From NCBI GenBank assembly GCA_030159075.1, contig BROG01000027.1:2241501-2305500 (forward strand): DNA of 64,000 nt. Direction: 5' to 3'. This document shows positions 11,391 to 23,245 of the stretch, piece by piece. Origin of the DNA: Atrina japonica (Eukaryota; Mollusca; Bivalvia; Pterioida; Pinnidae). Numbering within the stretch: the first letter of the stretch is position 1; every line of letters begins with the position of its first letter. The notes below the pieces were generated by a model. The model was not told the origin of the DNA, made no database searches, and saw only the letters and a program-made list of their open reading frames with translations. A program made the translations under genes and the position numbers.

Positions 11391-12900
11391 TACAAAACCT
11401 GACGTACCTTTTTTACAAAAAGTCAAATCAATTCTAAAATAACAGAATAAAAATGTTTGAATATATCAAATCATTATTAATTTTGTCTAGGATCTATATG
11501 AGGTCTAAAAAATGAATGTGAAGTGACAACATACATATTCATGTACAATATTTTCCATTGCTAAGGAAATGATACATTGGCAAGTCTGTCTTCTTTTAAT
11601 TCATTTAAAAGAAGTACTAGTAAACTGAAAAAAACAACCCAAAACAAAAAAAACAATAATGACCACAAAGCCTATATCCTACACCAGAAGTTTCACCAGT
11701 GGGAAAGGAAACTTAAAGCTATCATCGCAACTTTTGAACAAGTTTTGAATTCGAAAAAAAAATTATAATGTTTTTGAAACACCCCCGATTTATTATTCCA
11801 CAGGCAGACATTTTTAAAATGTTATCAATAGAAACTGGCTTGCAGTCCACTATAAAAGGTGAGTTCGCAGAACGATGGCTATTTCACACCTGTACTCCCA
11901 ACGCGAAACAATGACAGATGACATGTAATCAAAACATACACTTTACTCAAATCATAAACATTCTGTATCAATTTTTACATCAATTAAAAAAAGATATGTA
12001 ATAAATAGATTTTATACCTACATGTAGTTTTAAATCAATTATCTGTAAAATAATATGCACTTTGAACGTAAAAAATAAATAAAATCCTACCAGTAATCTG
12101 CATCCTTTTATTTTGTTGTTTACATAGCGTCACACATTCTGGTAAACTCAGTAAAGTGAGCAGTCGGGTTGCGCGCACTTGACAAATGACAAGGTACCCC
12201 TTCTCATATTTTTACAAAGATGACAACAAATAAACGTTATAAAAGACATAGCTGTGAATCATTTCTATCAAATTTTCGAAATGGATGCAAGTGGTCCAGT
12301 AAAACAAGCCGAGTGTTTGGATATATATTTCTGAGTTGACCATGGTCAGACTTGTCTTTGATTCGCTATTTCAGAAGTGAGGACATTCATATCATAACAA
12401 GTGGTCTGAGCTCCTACTTGTTTATAATTTATGATTTTCTCATGGGGAATTTGGGATTATATATGATATTCTTATGTCTGAACTAATTAATTACATGCAT
12501 GTGAACTGTATGTTACCTGGCTAAATGTCCAGATAGGGATATCAATATTTATTTTTGACATGTAGGTGAGTTATACTCAAACTTCATTACTTCACACATT
12601 TGTTCTATGCGACTAGTTAGACAATGACGACTGATTTTGTAAACTTGCCTTTTATATCAGATGTGGGGACTTGTTTCTATTCAGAAAATTGAACAAATAT
12701 GGAGACCAATGGAAGTAAAACACTTGGCATGTTTCAAAAAAAATATTATCATTTTTTTGTTTAATTTAATTGGTTTAAACATTGAGATGACAGCTTGAGA
12801 GTACAAAGTACTTTTTAATCTCACTATTTTAGACAATCTTAAGGGGCTTTAGTTGTGCTTACCAAAAAAAAAAATATTTCCATTTTTTTCCACTTTTACT
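11391..12900. other. Non-coding stretch, nothing recognised
   Basis: No supported gene. The 63-codon lysine-rich reading at 11577-11768 is low complexity and has no family signature. A TATAAAAG word at about 12238 has no associated exon that I can see. Confidence 0.4.
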
Positions 12901-13021
12901 TGTACTTGATGTACAATAACAAATAAAAGCTCTATATACAGGAATAAACAATCTTGTATTCCTATATACATTGCATCTTTTGAAAATTAGGTAAGGTCAA
13001 TGTGATATTCAAATACAAATA

Positions 13022-13118
13022 GTAAGGTTGAGTTCATCAATTGAAATTGAAAAGGTCCCAAACCTGGATTTTCTTAAGCAATTTTCATAAAATATATAGG
13101 AATTTCAGAATTTTATGT
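13022..13118 (-). mobile_element. MITE-4 fragment
   Basis: The reverse complement matches the left half of the intact MITE-4 at 18181-18372 (words such as aaaatccaggtttgg, tcaattgcaactgattaac). This end carries CATAAAATTCTGAAATTCCT in place of the full terminal inverted repeat. The opposite end is not preserved. Confidence 0.65.
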
Positions 13119-14440
13119 TTGCTACTTTATATGAATCTGAGTGGTAAAATGGGAGAACAAATTTTTGAAAAAAGAAAAATAAACACAGCTAATGCCACTT
13201 TAAAACATCTAATAAAACAATTGATTTCTATACATTTGTATATTGTTGTCCTATATGAAATTTGAATTGCAATGGCAGCTGATAACTGCACTGAGGACAT
13301 TGAACATTTTTACAGAAATGTGTAGATAAATCTCTGTCTCATTTTTAATCTACAACTACATGGAGGGATTAAGATGCAAGTCATGGGAATTGCAAGCTCA
13401 ATGTTTAAATTATTGAATGCAGATTATACAATAAATTTTTTTTTCGATACTAAAATTGAGTGACTTATCACACGTAGATGTGGGCCAAAATATGACAGAT
13501 ATCAATTGTGCACGGGACTGAATACTGTAAAATTCAATATCATGAGATCAAAGGCTTAAGGGGATTACCTAAATATGATGTATCGGCAGGTGCAGTTCAT
13601 ATTCTACCCCAAAACAAGTAGGATACAAAGGCGAGTTCAAAAAGTCTTTCATCAATTCCTAGGATAAAATGCAAGTACTATGGCATGAAGTATTGAGCCA
13701 TATTGCACCATTAAACTTGTTCAAGATGACTGAATGACTGAATGATAAATTGAAATTGTGGTTGTCGTACATATTGTCAAAAGTGGAATTTACTGGATGC
13801 CAATAAAGAATTGATTTAAGATTGGCGAACAAGTGCGATACACTTGTGTGTGTGTGTAAAAATGTACTCTAAAATGTATGATACATGTACATGTATGCCT
13901 ACGACTTGTTTTTTTTTTTTAATATAGGCTCTATATGTGTTCTAAATACATACAATAGTATCTGGGGTTAATGACAATTCTGAAACAGAGTTCTGTACCA
14001 TTCTAATTGGGCACTTTCTGTCACAATGGGACAAATTGGGAAAAAAAGTAAATATTGTCATTTTATTCATAAGAATAAAGACACAAAATTTGTGATTCAT
14101 TTTATAGCATCTTTTATTAAACTGACAACATTGTTTTCATCTGAAGACTTCAAAGTGCAGTTCATACATGTACTAAATTCTCCATTTTATAGTTTAATAC
14201 TGAATGTGAATGACGCAGTGAACATAATTGGGAAATTTTTGCTAAATATTTGGAAAAAATAGCAGATATTGCATTGGAAATGGGGCCTTTTACTGGACCC
14301 GCATGTTGATGATATTAATACCTGGTTATGCTGTGCAGTAGAGACTGTCTTAAGTAAATGTCAAAGAGACTTGCAGATTTTGGTCACATACATGTGAGAC
14401 AGGGAGAAATAAAAAATGTCGAAAATGTAACAAAAAAAAC
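13119..14440. other. Non-coding stretch, nothing recognised
   Basis: Contains a short TG run near 13845 and ordinary AT-rich DNA. The small ORFs at 13041-13265 and 14026-14262 show no recognisable motif. Confidence 0.4.
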
Positions 14441-14449
14441 TTATATTTT

Positions 14450-14980
14450 CCATTTACTTAAGTGCCTGTGACCTTGACCTTTGACCTTGAAATTTTGTCA
14501 AAAATTTCCTCAGATAATTCCTAACAACTTTCTCATATATCTTTGTATACAAAAAGTCGATCAGTTTTGAGTTATCAAACAATTCGTAATACAATTGTAC
14601 CGTGTCACTGAAGCGCCCCTAGTGGTATGTTTATGGACAGATTTCAATTTTGTCACAAACTTTATAGATATTGACTCAACCATCATGCATACATAATTTG
14701 CAAGTAATCTGATCATTGGTTCATGAGAAGAATATTTTTGAAGATGTACCAAGTTTTGGTCCTTTTTGGACCCTTTTAGGGCCCCTATTAGTCCATCCCC
14801 TTTTTCATTCGTACACTTTATGCGGCTTCACATGGGGATGCTACATGTATATGCCAAGTTTGGTTAAAACTGGCCCACTGGTTCTTAAGAAGTCGAAATT
14901 GTGAAAAGTTTACGCAAGTTGGACAAAAAAGCGATCGTAATAGGTCACCATGAGCTTTCAGCTCAGGTGACCTAATAATG
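14450..14980 (+). mobile_element. Family H element, 3' portion
   Basis: About 530 bp matching 34040-34577. Landmarks in order are tgaccttgacctttgacctt, gataattcctaacaactttc, gttttgagttatcaa, agcgcccctagtgg, ccaagttttggtcc, ccaagtttggttaaaactgg, and a terminal hairpin AGGTCACCATGAGCT ... AGCTCAGGTGACCTAA. The terminal stem is nearly perfect over 14 bp with one bulged A. The hairpin close to a CTAA terminus recalls Helitron-like 3' ends, but no Rep/helicase is present, so the class is only a suggestion. Confidence 0.7.
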
Positions 14981-15092
14981 AAAACTTAAAAATGAAATCC
15001 ATCAAGAACGAAAAGGAGGTAACATGAATGGTATTTGTCGTAACCGCCATGTAACCTGGATGATCACTCCCTTGTTATTTTGTGGTTTACAT
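14974..15092. mobile_element. Family F fragment
   Basis: The segment with caagaacgaaaaggaggtaa and ccatgtaacctggatgatca matches 21070-21175 and 37020-37110. It directly abuts the 3' end of the family H element, so either one inserted beside the other or this is a composite junction. Confidence 0.55.
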
Positions 15093-15392
15093 CATGCAAA
15101 ACAATTTACACATATATGAGGATGTCAACAGCTTTAGGTGATGTTGAAGTGACACAAATTATGACTTGTGGTATGGACCGATGATGATGCAATAAGTGTT
15201 TCATTTTTATCGCAGGTGTGACAGGGGACATCGGTTTTAAGCTCCTCTTAAAAGCTGTGACTTTCTCTTCTTATGCCAAGCGTTTGGTGAAGGAACAGTC
15301 ACCGTTTTTTCTAAGTCTCAGGTAGAACTAGATACTGGGAATCAAAACCAACACCTTCCACCAGCAAATTGAAAACTATCGGTAGACCATTG
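15093..15392 (-). mobile_element. SINE C, copy 2
   Basis: Shares with the 6530-7112 copy the words gtcaacagctttaggtgatg, cgtttggtgaaggaacagtcac, gatactgggaatc and accttcca. On the minus strand the head reads as tRNA-like (tctaccgatagt, then tggtttTGATTCCCAG). The copy is old, with numerous substitutions and no visible target duplication. Confidence 0.6.
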
Positions 15393-15672
15393 CAAGAGGT
15401 AATTTGACACTGTGAAATGTATATCTAGCACTTGTGAAATTTTAATGTTTTTATGGTTACTAATGTTTCATTTTCGAAGTACATATGTACATGTAGAAAT
15501 CATTATTGACAACTTTCCTTTTAAACATACTTGTCCACAGAATTTTATATTCTACTTCATATTTTTTTTATCTAAAATATTTCTAGATCTATTAACTTAA
15601 GAATGTCATCCATCGCAATTTAAATAACGTAAAGTGTTTGTTAGATCGCATGATAAAAGAATCTGTAACAAT

Positions 15673-15910
15673 CATATCACATTTATGATATTCATATTGA
15701 ATTTTCCATTTTTGCTTGCTAAAATTCAAAACTTGTATCATAAATGTAATATGAAAATTGATGAAAAATCATGACACATCCTATATTAATGTGGTGGCCA
15801 CCTCATAATTAATATGAATGGAAACTTCTACCGATCCTATATTTACCTAGCGGCCGCCACATAATTATCTGGCGGGAGACACTTAATTATCTGGCGGCCA
15901 CTAAATTTCA
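15673..15910. repeat. Inverted repeat and adjoining CGGCC-rich short repeats
   Basis: CACATTTATGATATTCATAT and a partner near 15730-15756 (aaaattcaaaac...tcataaatgtaatatg) form an imperfect hairpin of about 85 bp. Immediately after it, words like ggtggccacctcataattaa, gcggccgccacataattatc and ggcggccactaaa repeat at short range in otherwise AT-rich DNA. No class is assigned. Confidence 0.5.
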
Positions 15911-18135
15911 GACTTGGAACATAGACCGATACATTTTCAAGAGGGGCTGAAACTGGTGACATCGAAATTTTTCAAATTTATAAAAAAATAAATAAAAGGT
16001 TTTACATCTGTTTTTCTCAACTTTAGGGGATGCACTCTCTCTGCACAAGTATGGGTGTGTGCGAGTGAATGTGCATTTATGTCTTTGTTCATGGTAAAGG
16101 TGAGATTGTGGATGTGTGTGAGTGTATATATATGTATGTATATACACGTGTGAGATCTCAAGAGTCTGCAAATTGAAAGTGATAAATTACGTAACATTTT
16201 AATTTTACCCAACTTGTTTGATATTGGAAATAAAAATTTTGATCACACCTTGAAAAGAAGTAAATGGTCCTGTTTACATGTATTATAATGCAGATTACCA
16301 TTCTCTGCACAATTACAGGGTGAATAGGTGTATATCTCGTTAGGAAGAACTCATATTTTTATCATGTTTCAGAATCAATATCGCTTTCTGTTTTATGGGT
16401 TGACCTATCACCTGTAACAATCTATACACACAATTGCCAAGTCCTCTGGTGGTTTTATATGGGAATGAAAATGAAATATAATGATTTTCTCTCAACACAT
16501 GTCAAACATCATCACCTGCTGGGTAGCAATACTCCCACTTATGTATGACAAAAACAAGGGCTTTTAACTTCATGTGATATATATACATGAACTGCTTAAA
16601 TAATAAGATCCTGAAATATAACCAAATATTATTTGTCTTGGACAAGTCAAACAAGAAATTTGGTATGTACATTTAATAAAAAGCCACAGCTTGAACAAGG
16701 TGTCTCTTTTCTCAGAATAAAGGTGACTTTATCAAACTTTATTTATTTTACAACAATTAACAAACAAGTTTATCAATTTATATCAATGTCTCTTGTTGGC
16801 ACTGATGCTGACATGAAGGGTTTTCTTGAAGTGGGCTGAAACCAGACTGCCCGAAGAAAACCCACATGTCCAAGCTGGTGAACACCATATCATCTCATAC
16901 ACTTCCCTGTCCAATTCTTGAATCAAACTCTGGTTGTATTGGTGAGAGACAGATGTGCTCCTTAGATATCAAATAATATTAGAAACAGATCAGAAACAGA
17001 TACATGTATTTCACGAAGAAATAATCAAAAGAAATGAATACATGTATATGAATATGAGAGGGAATCACAGACATAATCTGGCTCTCTTTGATTTCCAGAC
17101 AAAAAAATTATCAGTCGAGGGTGAGATGGATCAAGATCCGAGGCATTCTGGATCTCATGTATGTCACTTAATTCTTTTTCTTGAACCTGAAAAGCCTGAA
17201 ATCCTGTTCAGTGTTTGTTTAAATTATATATCAATCAGTTTTACCCATTTCAGTAGCTGTTTGACCCATCTGTTTATCTGCCGTAAACAAATATAACCCC
17301 GTAATCTACACATATATATTTTCCCCTTTTCAAACATATACATGAATGGTAAGATTTATTTGTAACTGAAAAGAAATTCAACATCATTCTAACAATGTAA
17401 ACTACATGTACCAACATTATGCAGACTGATATTTACAATCATTACAGATGATGCGTGTAGTGATATAAAATATTCTGTATCAGCCGTTTTGGATAGAATT
17501 TTCCAGTACTAGTAAAAACTGGAATCAGTGTATCTCACAGGTGTGGGAAAATTCTATGATGCATACTCTTTCAGTCTTTGCAGATCATTCAGTTTGCAAT
17601 TAAATTAACTGCCTTTTATATAGAATTAAATTTGATTGCAACTCATTACAATGTATATTATAGTACATGTACATGTATGTAGACTACATTGACTTACATC
17701 TAAGGTACATTGAACATGAGGATCGTTTCTGTGAAGTAATCAAGTATGATTCCTATCCACCCAATATTTCAGAGTTCTGCGTCGGAAACGAAATGTTCAC
17801 GCCGCCACCAGATGGAATCAGTGATCCTTATATCTTGTTTCTGCTTTGCATGTGAGACAAAAATTAGAGTAAAAATCAATGATTTTTTAAAAAGAAGGTT
17901 TGATGACATTATCCATGTCAAGAGGTCAAAGGTCATGATACCATAACAAATAGTTGATCAAAAGGATTGCACATGTGATATATCAAACCATAATTCTTTA
18001 TATTTCAAAAGTTATAGCCCAAAAGAAAGTTTTTAATGCGGCATTAGCATTTTTTTTTTTACAAAATATTTCCCCCTTTTTACTGCATAGATTGATATAC
18101 AATAACAATAAAATACATATATATATATATATCTA
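15911..18135. other. Non-coding stretch with minor microsatellites
   Basis: No gene recognised. Short TG/TA-rich patches occur near 16050-16150, and there are several TACATGTA words. The 113-codon reading at 16955-17296 was examined and has no domain or motif that I recognise. Confidence 0.4.
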
Positions 18136-18169
18136 CAAAATAAAAAAAAAAAAAAAAAAAAAAAAAAAA
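18113..18169. repeat. (TA)n plus poly-A tract
   Basis: A TA run then about 28 A's immediately left of MITE-4. Simple sequence that explains the lysine-ending ORF there. Confidence 0.85.
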
Positions 18170-18180
18170 TAGAGAGATAT

Positions 18181-18372
18181 ACACAGGCATAAAAATTCAT
18201 AAATCCCTATATATTTTGTGAAATGCTTTAGAAATCCAGGTTTGGCACTTTTTCAATTGCAACTGATTAACTCAACCTTACCCATGTTATCATTCGTTTA
18301 TGAATACCAAACTGGACCTGATCTTATTTTCACAAAATATATATAGGAATATAAGATTTTTTATGCCTGTGT
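18181..18372. mobile_element. MITE-4, intact copy (192 bp, about 45-bp TIRs)
   Basis: ACACAGGCATAAAAATTCAT at the left end pairs with TTTTTTATGCCTGTGT at the right. The inverted similarity continues inward to aatccctatatattttgtgaaa and ttttcacaaaatatatatagg. The interior contains ccaggtttggcact. Partial copies lie at 13022-13118, and one end lies near 37212-37240 (cacaggcatagaaattctta). Confidence 0.8.
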
Positions 18373-18828
18373 ACAACTCTTATTAATGTTATTGCACATC
18401 AAGTATATACAAGTCAGGTCAACCAAGGTAAACTGGCACATTTTTTCAAACACAATGAGTCTAAATCAAATCATAACAGGGGTGACACACTACTTGTTGC
18501 CACAAAAGTAATGTTTTACCTGTACAACCTATTTTTGGAAAGTAGACCGTATTGTTTTGGCTTTAGATTGAACCTGGATGTGCCACTTTTTACCTTTGTA
18601 GACCTATACATGCGGTGAAAAAAAAAACAAATGAAATATTGTTTTTGGTAAACATAGTTAATGCCCCTTTAAGCTTGTCCACAAAGGTAAATAACTCTCC
18701 TATGACATTGGTAATTTTGAAAAGTTCTGAAATGCATGAATGATGAATTTGTCATTTATGCATTTCATAATTTTTCAAAATTACCAGTATATTAGGACAG
18801 ACACTTAACTTTGTGAGCGTTACAGTGA
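18373..18828. other. Non-coding stretch, nothing recognised
   Basis: Ordinary AT-rich DNA. A short inverted motif (ggtaattttgaaaagttctg ... taatttttcaaaattacca) lies at about 18710-18786, possibly a small foldback. Confidence 0.4.
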
Positions 18829-18830
18829 AA

Positions 18831-19553
18831 AAAAACTTCTGTACAGGTGATGTGATTGATGTTATGAGCATGTTTTTGGTACAGGTGACATTGATGTTAA
18901 TGAGCATGTTTACCCTCTGTAGGTGAGCATTGATGTCTTGTGAGCATGTTACAGACTACTTCTGTAAAGGTATGTGTGTCATTGATGTTATCTCATGTTA
19001 CAGACTACTTCTGTATAGGTGATGTGTCATTGATGTAATTTGTGAAAAGACTACTTCTGAAATGCATGATGTTATTGTGAGCATGTTGTACTTCATTTAT
19101 ACAGACTACTTCAGGTGATTTCATGTTATCTTTTTACAGAATGTACAGGTGATGTGTGTCATTGATGTATCTTGTGAGCATAGGACTACTTCTGTACAGG
19201 TGATGTGTCATTGATTTAACTTGTGAGCATGTTACAGACTACTTCTGTACAGGTGATGTGTCATTCATATACATGTTACAGTGTATGTGTCATTCATGTT
19301 ATCCATGTTACAGACTACTTCTGTACAGGTGATGTGCAAATGTTATCTTTGGCATTTTCAGACACTTCTGTACAAATCATTGATGTTATCTTGTGAGCAT
19401 GTTACAGACTACTTCTGTACAGGTGATGTGTCATTGATGTTATCTTGTGAGCATGTTACAGACTACTTCTGTACAGGTGATGTGTCATTGATGTTATCTT
19501 GTGAGCATGTTACAGACTACTTCTGTACAGGTGATGTGTCATTCATGTTATCT
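18831..19553. repeat. 54-bp minisatellite, about 13 units
   Basis: The unit is close to gatgttatcttgtgagcatg, ttacagactacttctgtaca, ggtgatgtgtcatt. The left units are badly degraded by small deletions. The last three or four (about 19380-19550) are almost identical. Because 54 is divisible by three, an open frame repeats an 18-residue unit, but codon position shows no constraint and flanks are non-coding, so I do not call a gene. Confidence 0.88.
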
Positions 19554-19826
19554 ACAGTCGGCAAATTATGTTGGTATTTTCACAAAAAGCAGTGTAAGTA
19601 GTCATCAGCTGCTTTCTTTTCATTTCAGAAAAAAAAACTTGTGATTTCTATCTACAGAGAAAATTCAGCTCTATGTATTGGACTGACTACTGTACTTTAC
19701 AAAATTTGTCGCCTACGACAAAATCTATTGACAGGGCTGTGACAGGGGGCCAAAAGCTGGTCAAAGGTCTCTGTAGGGGAGCTGATGGCACTAGGAAATG
19801 CCATCTGTCTTAAACAAGTTCTGTAA

Positions 19827-19920
19827 GTCACACATGTAAATATAGACGATTAGAATATAGATCAACAAGACTTCTTCATTGAGATCCCTTTGACAATGTT
19901 TTAATTACTAGGTAGTATAT
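19827..19920. repeat. 94-bp exact direct repeat, copy 1
   Basis: Begins GTCACACATGTAAATATAGA and ends TTAATTACTAGGTAGTATAT. It is identical, base for base as read, to 20791-20884, 964 bp downstream. Sequence on either side differs. Confidence 0.9.
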
Positions 19921-20790
19921 GCCACATCTCTTTGCTGGTAACCTGGGAGCTGGGTGGCAGTGGCAAGAGGCGAGTCTCCAGCACCTTTCATAAAATGGAT
20001 CCTGTGACTAAGGGAAGTTACCCAAACAGAAAACCATTGGCCCTCCAGGTTGGGGCTAATCATCCTACACCAGTAAAATATAACTGATTACAGAAACCCA
20101 AGCCGTACATGTATGTATGAGTGGGCATGAAGAGCGTAGGTAATGTAGGCAAGGTACCTGTGCTACAGAAAAAGCTGGGAAAACATATCAAGTTAACTGT
20201 ATACTTATTGTGATGAAAATATTAAATTATCAAGAAGTGTGAAAATCTTTTGAATGCAAAAGAAAGAATTGATATTGTAGCACAGTTTTGCAAAATTGGA
20301 AAATTCCACTCTTTAAAAGATTTTAATCTCTGTGGGATAAGATAACTGTAATGTTGATATGTTGAAGGTACCTTCAAGTTTTTGACAGGAATAAAATAAT
20401 AATATATACATGTACTGAAATGATATCCTGTCTTACATACAGAACTAAACAACTCTAACCAAACATTTACATTTTCTTGTCAGATACAGAATAAAATTTA
20501 TTTTTACCAACATGCATATATATATATGTACATATACGGTAAGAAACTTGATAAAATTCATGTTGACATCCAATATCCTAAAACAAGGCTGCGAGAAAAT
20601 TGACGAAGGATTTTAAATTTCTTATCGAACTGGATGAATACCAAATCAAAACAGATTAAGAATTATATCAGATTATAAAAACAAATCAAACAAAACAACA
20701 ATGAAGCTATTTTATACAGAATACCTGGACAAAGATTAACAGACATTTTAAACTGATACAGGATAGAACAGGTATACCTGTAGTGTAATT
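19921..20790. other. Segment bounded by the 94-bp direct repeats
   Basis: Starts with locally GC-richer sequence (ctggtaacctgggagctggg, ggcgagtctccagcacc) then AT-rich DNA. No reverse transcriptase, primer-binding site or ORF of note. It could be an insertion between solo-repeat-like copies or one unit of a segmental duplication. Confidence 0.4.
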
Positions 20791-20884
20791 GTCACACATG
20801 TAAATATAGACGATTAGAATATAGATCAACAAGACTTCTTCATTGAGATCCCTTTGACAATGTTTTAATTACTAGGTAGTATAT
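20791..20884. repeat. 94-bp exact direct repeat, copy 2
   Basis: Identical to 19827-19920. Lack of any divergence in a region where other repeats are clearly decayed implies a recent copy or an assembly duplication. Confidence 0.9.
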
Positions 20885-20904
20885 AGGATATTACATTACC
20901 TGTA

Positions 20905-21175
20905 ACTGTTTCAGGTATCATACCATGTACACAGGCCATAAACAGAAATCATCGTAATCTATATAGAGGATACACTGAAAGGAATGATTGTAACCTACAA
21001 GTTATGATAACAATAATGAAGTCCTAATAATCTAATAATATATATAGAAATGAAAAAAAAAAGAAGAAACTACAGGTATCATTGAGAACGAAAAGGAGGT
21101 TACGTGATTTGTATTTGTCATAACCTCCATGTAACCTGAATGATCGCTCCTGCATAATTTTGTGGTCTGATAACA
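20905..21175. mobile_element. Family F element, copy 2
   Basis: Shares with 36915-37110 the order: acagaaatcatcgtaatc, ggaatgattgtaacctacaa, gataacaataatgaag, cattgagaacgaaaaggagg, ccatgtaacctgaatgatcg, ttttgtggtct. The ends show weak inverted similarity (ccacaaaat / attttgtgg) in the 36.9 kb copy, suggesting a TIR element. No ORF. Confidence 0.6.
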
Positions 21176-21216
21176 GATGATGTACGTGTGTACATAAATA
21201 TGATATGCAATCATAT

Positions 21217-21500
21217 ACCGTATTTAACCATATAAACGCCCAGGACACTAAGTGAGGAAATGGGTGGGCACTTATTCAAACCAATTAAGAATCAAATTGA
21301 CATAAAATTGCTAATTTTTTGTAAGGCACAATGGTAAAGTTGTTGTAGTTATTACCAAAGACACCTATTGACATTTTTTGTTGCTGGGAAGGGGGGGGGG
21401 TGTGTGTGTGCTAGAGATAAACTGATAATTACATTTTCCTGGTCTACATCTACTCGTCAATCAGCTAAAAATGATTCTGGATGATATATAGTTTTTATGA
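21217..21500. mobile_element. MITE-1, copy 2
   Basis: The left end ACCGTATTTAACCATATAAA is followed by the shared interior (aatcaaattgacataaaatt, then acaatggtaaagttgttgta, then ggtctacatctact). A poly-G/TG insertion is present at about 21388-21410. The right TIR is not preserved. Confidence 0.7.
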
Positions 21501-21560
21501 ATGGAATATCTTGGTGTGGCGTCATTATATGAATGAAGTCATATTATTGTGTGATGTCAT

Positions 21561-22438
21561 ATGCATACTTGCCAACATTTGAAAATTTTCATGGGGGAGA
21601 CAACGTGCGACAAAAAATTCCAGTGGTTAGCCAGACCGCATGTGACCAGTGTTCAAAGGTTCTTTTTTCACTAAATAGAGTCTATTTCTCACAATTTAAT
21701 ATAAAGTATTTCTTTTAAATTTATTACTTGTATAAATTTAAAAATTAAAATATTAATAATTTAAGAATTAGAAAAAAGTATATTTTACATGTATTACTTG
21801 TATACTATTGAAGGGGAAATCACAGAATATTCTTTGTCGTCAAGCATTTTCAATGGAAACAATGAATTTACTGTGAATTCATTTTTGTTTTGGTAATTTT
21901 ACTGACATTTTAAAATTTTCAAAGTATATTTAGAGATAATCTATCTTTCATCGATCGGGTTTGGTGTTGCCCTGATAATTTACCATAACAGAAGTAAGGG
22001 GAAATGGCAGTACCTTCCTTGAAATGAGGAATTTTTTTGGTTAAATTAATCAATATACTGTAAATATTTTTGTTTTTCTTTTGTCTAAATTGATAGCAAT
22101 TCCAGAAATTATTGTTTGATGACTTATTTCCCCATTTGAGGCAAGTTGGCTGCCCTTGGTACTCCATGACAGCATTTAGTCTCTCCCACAACACATTGCT
22201 AAAACCAATCAAACAATGACGAGGGGTACAAATCAGCCTCCGATTTGTTACAAACTTTTTTGAAAGCTAGTGTATTGTTCCATGCGGTGGAAATCTTGCG
22301 TGTCATTTTTCAAATTTGGGGTCATTTATCGTTTTTAGAAGGAAATACTAAAAAATCGGGAGAAAGAAGGGGTTTTTGAAAGAATGATCGGGAGGTCGGG
22401 AAACAGGGCCAAAATCAGGAGATTTGGCAAGTATGCAT
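21561..22438. mobile_element. Family G TIR element (878 bp)
   Basis: Termini are ATGCATACTTGCCAA and its exact complement TTGGCAAGTATGCAT, with sub-terminal 'atgggggagac' and 'atcgggaggtcggg' words that also mirror each other loosely. No transposase frame survives. The minus-strand 97-codon reading has no DDE motif. A related element, itself interrupted, lies at 27258-28540. Superfamily not assigned. Confidence 0.7.
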
Positions 22439-22619
22439 ACATATATATGTATATAGTTTTAACAAATTTGAAATCACATCCTTGTGGAACCAGATTTCTT
22501 ATGATTATGATGGCTGTTAAAGAGGCGTGGTTTGAGAAGTGAGGATTTCTATGTTTAAGTTAGAGATTATAGATTTTTGTGTTTAAAATTCAACTTTTAT
22601 TTTCCCTTAAACTTTTATG

Positions 22620-22795
22620 TACAACGTTTACTATGACACTGGACCTCGCTTTTATTTATGGCGAAGAAACAGTCACTATAATTTTCTGAAGTCTTTATGT
22701 ATGAACCTGTACAGGAAATCCAACCTAGGACCTTCTACTCACGAGTTGAATGATCTACCAATAGAACACCGCAAGTACAATGTAGTTCAAACAAG
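22620..22795 (-). mobile_element. SINE C, copy 3 (partial)
   Basis: Contains gcgaagaaacagtcactata, gtacaggaaatccaacctag and gaccttctactcacgagttg, then atctaccaatagaacaccg. This is the tRNA-like head seen on the minus strand. The 3' body is missing. Confidence 0.6.
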
Positions 22796-22859
22796 TTGTG
22801 TTTCACATACACAAATGCCCCCGGTCCCAACAAATTTCTATGTTGGCAAATAAAATTAA

Positions 22860-23245
22860 CCCACACCAACCCCAGGTTCATTTAATGTCAGCAAAGTGCA
22901 CCCAGGGGCATGTGATGTCATTGAAATGTAAGCAACCCTTGGATTAACTTACAGTCCAAATTTGGTTACTGTATAACAATCAAAACTTTAAATATTGCAA
23001 TGTTCTACATTCTGACCCCACCCCACCCTGCAGGGGCATGTGGTGTCAATGAAGTGTGAGCAACCCTTTGATGAACTTAAAGTCCAAGTTTAGTTACTGT
23101 ATCACAATCCAAACTTGACATATTACATGTACACTTTATATGTAAGTGGGACGGAATTACAGACAGACAAACAGACGGACAGACATATGTACGATCCAAA
23201 CACTATATGCCCTTGGCGGACCTCTCAGGCTGGGGGCATAACAAA
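22860..23245. mobile_element. Dispersed repeat with an internal duplication and GACA-rich end
   Basis: Two diverged units of about 155 bp start at about 22885 and 23025 (cccaggggcatgtgatgtca, gcaggggcatgtggtgtcaa), each with agcaaccctt and agtccaaatttggttactgt. The end has gacagacaaacagacggaca, then gatccaaacactatatgccc and ggcataac. The pattern resembles a dispersed bivalve repeat, but no copy-mate lies in this window, so mobility is inferred. Confidence 0.5.

Noticed and set aside
16955..17296. 113-codon ORF as a gene
   Set aside because: No recognisable domain, no repeat or splice partner. Length is within chance expectation for this amount of DNA.
19281..19601. 106-codon ORF with an 18-residue repeat
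   Set aside because: A 54-bp minisatellite. The repeats to the left are broken by indels and no flanking exon or signal is seen.
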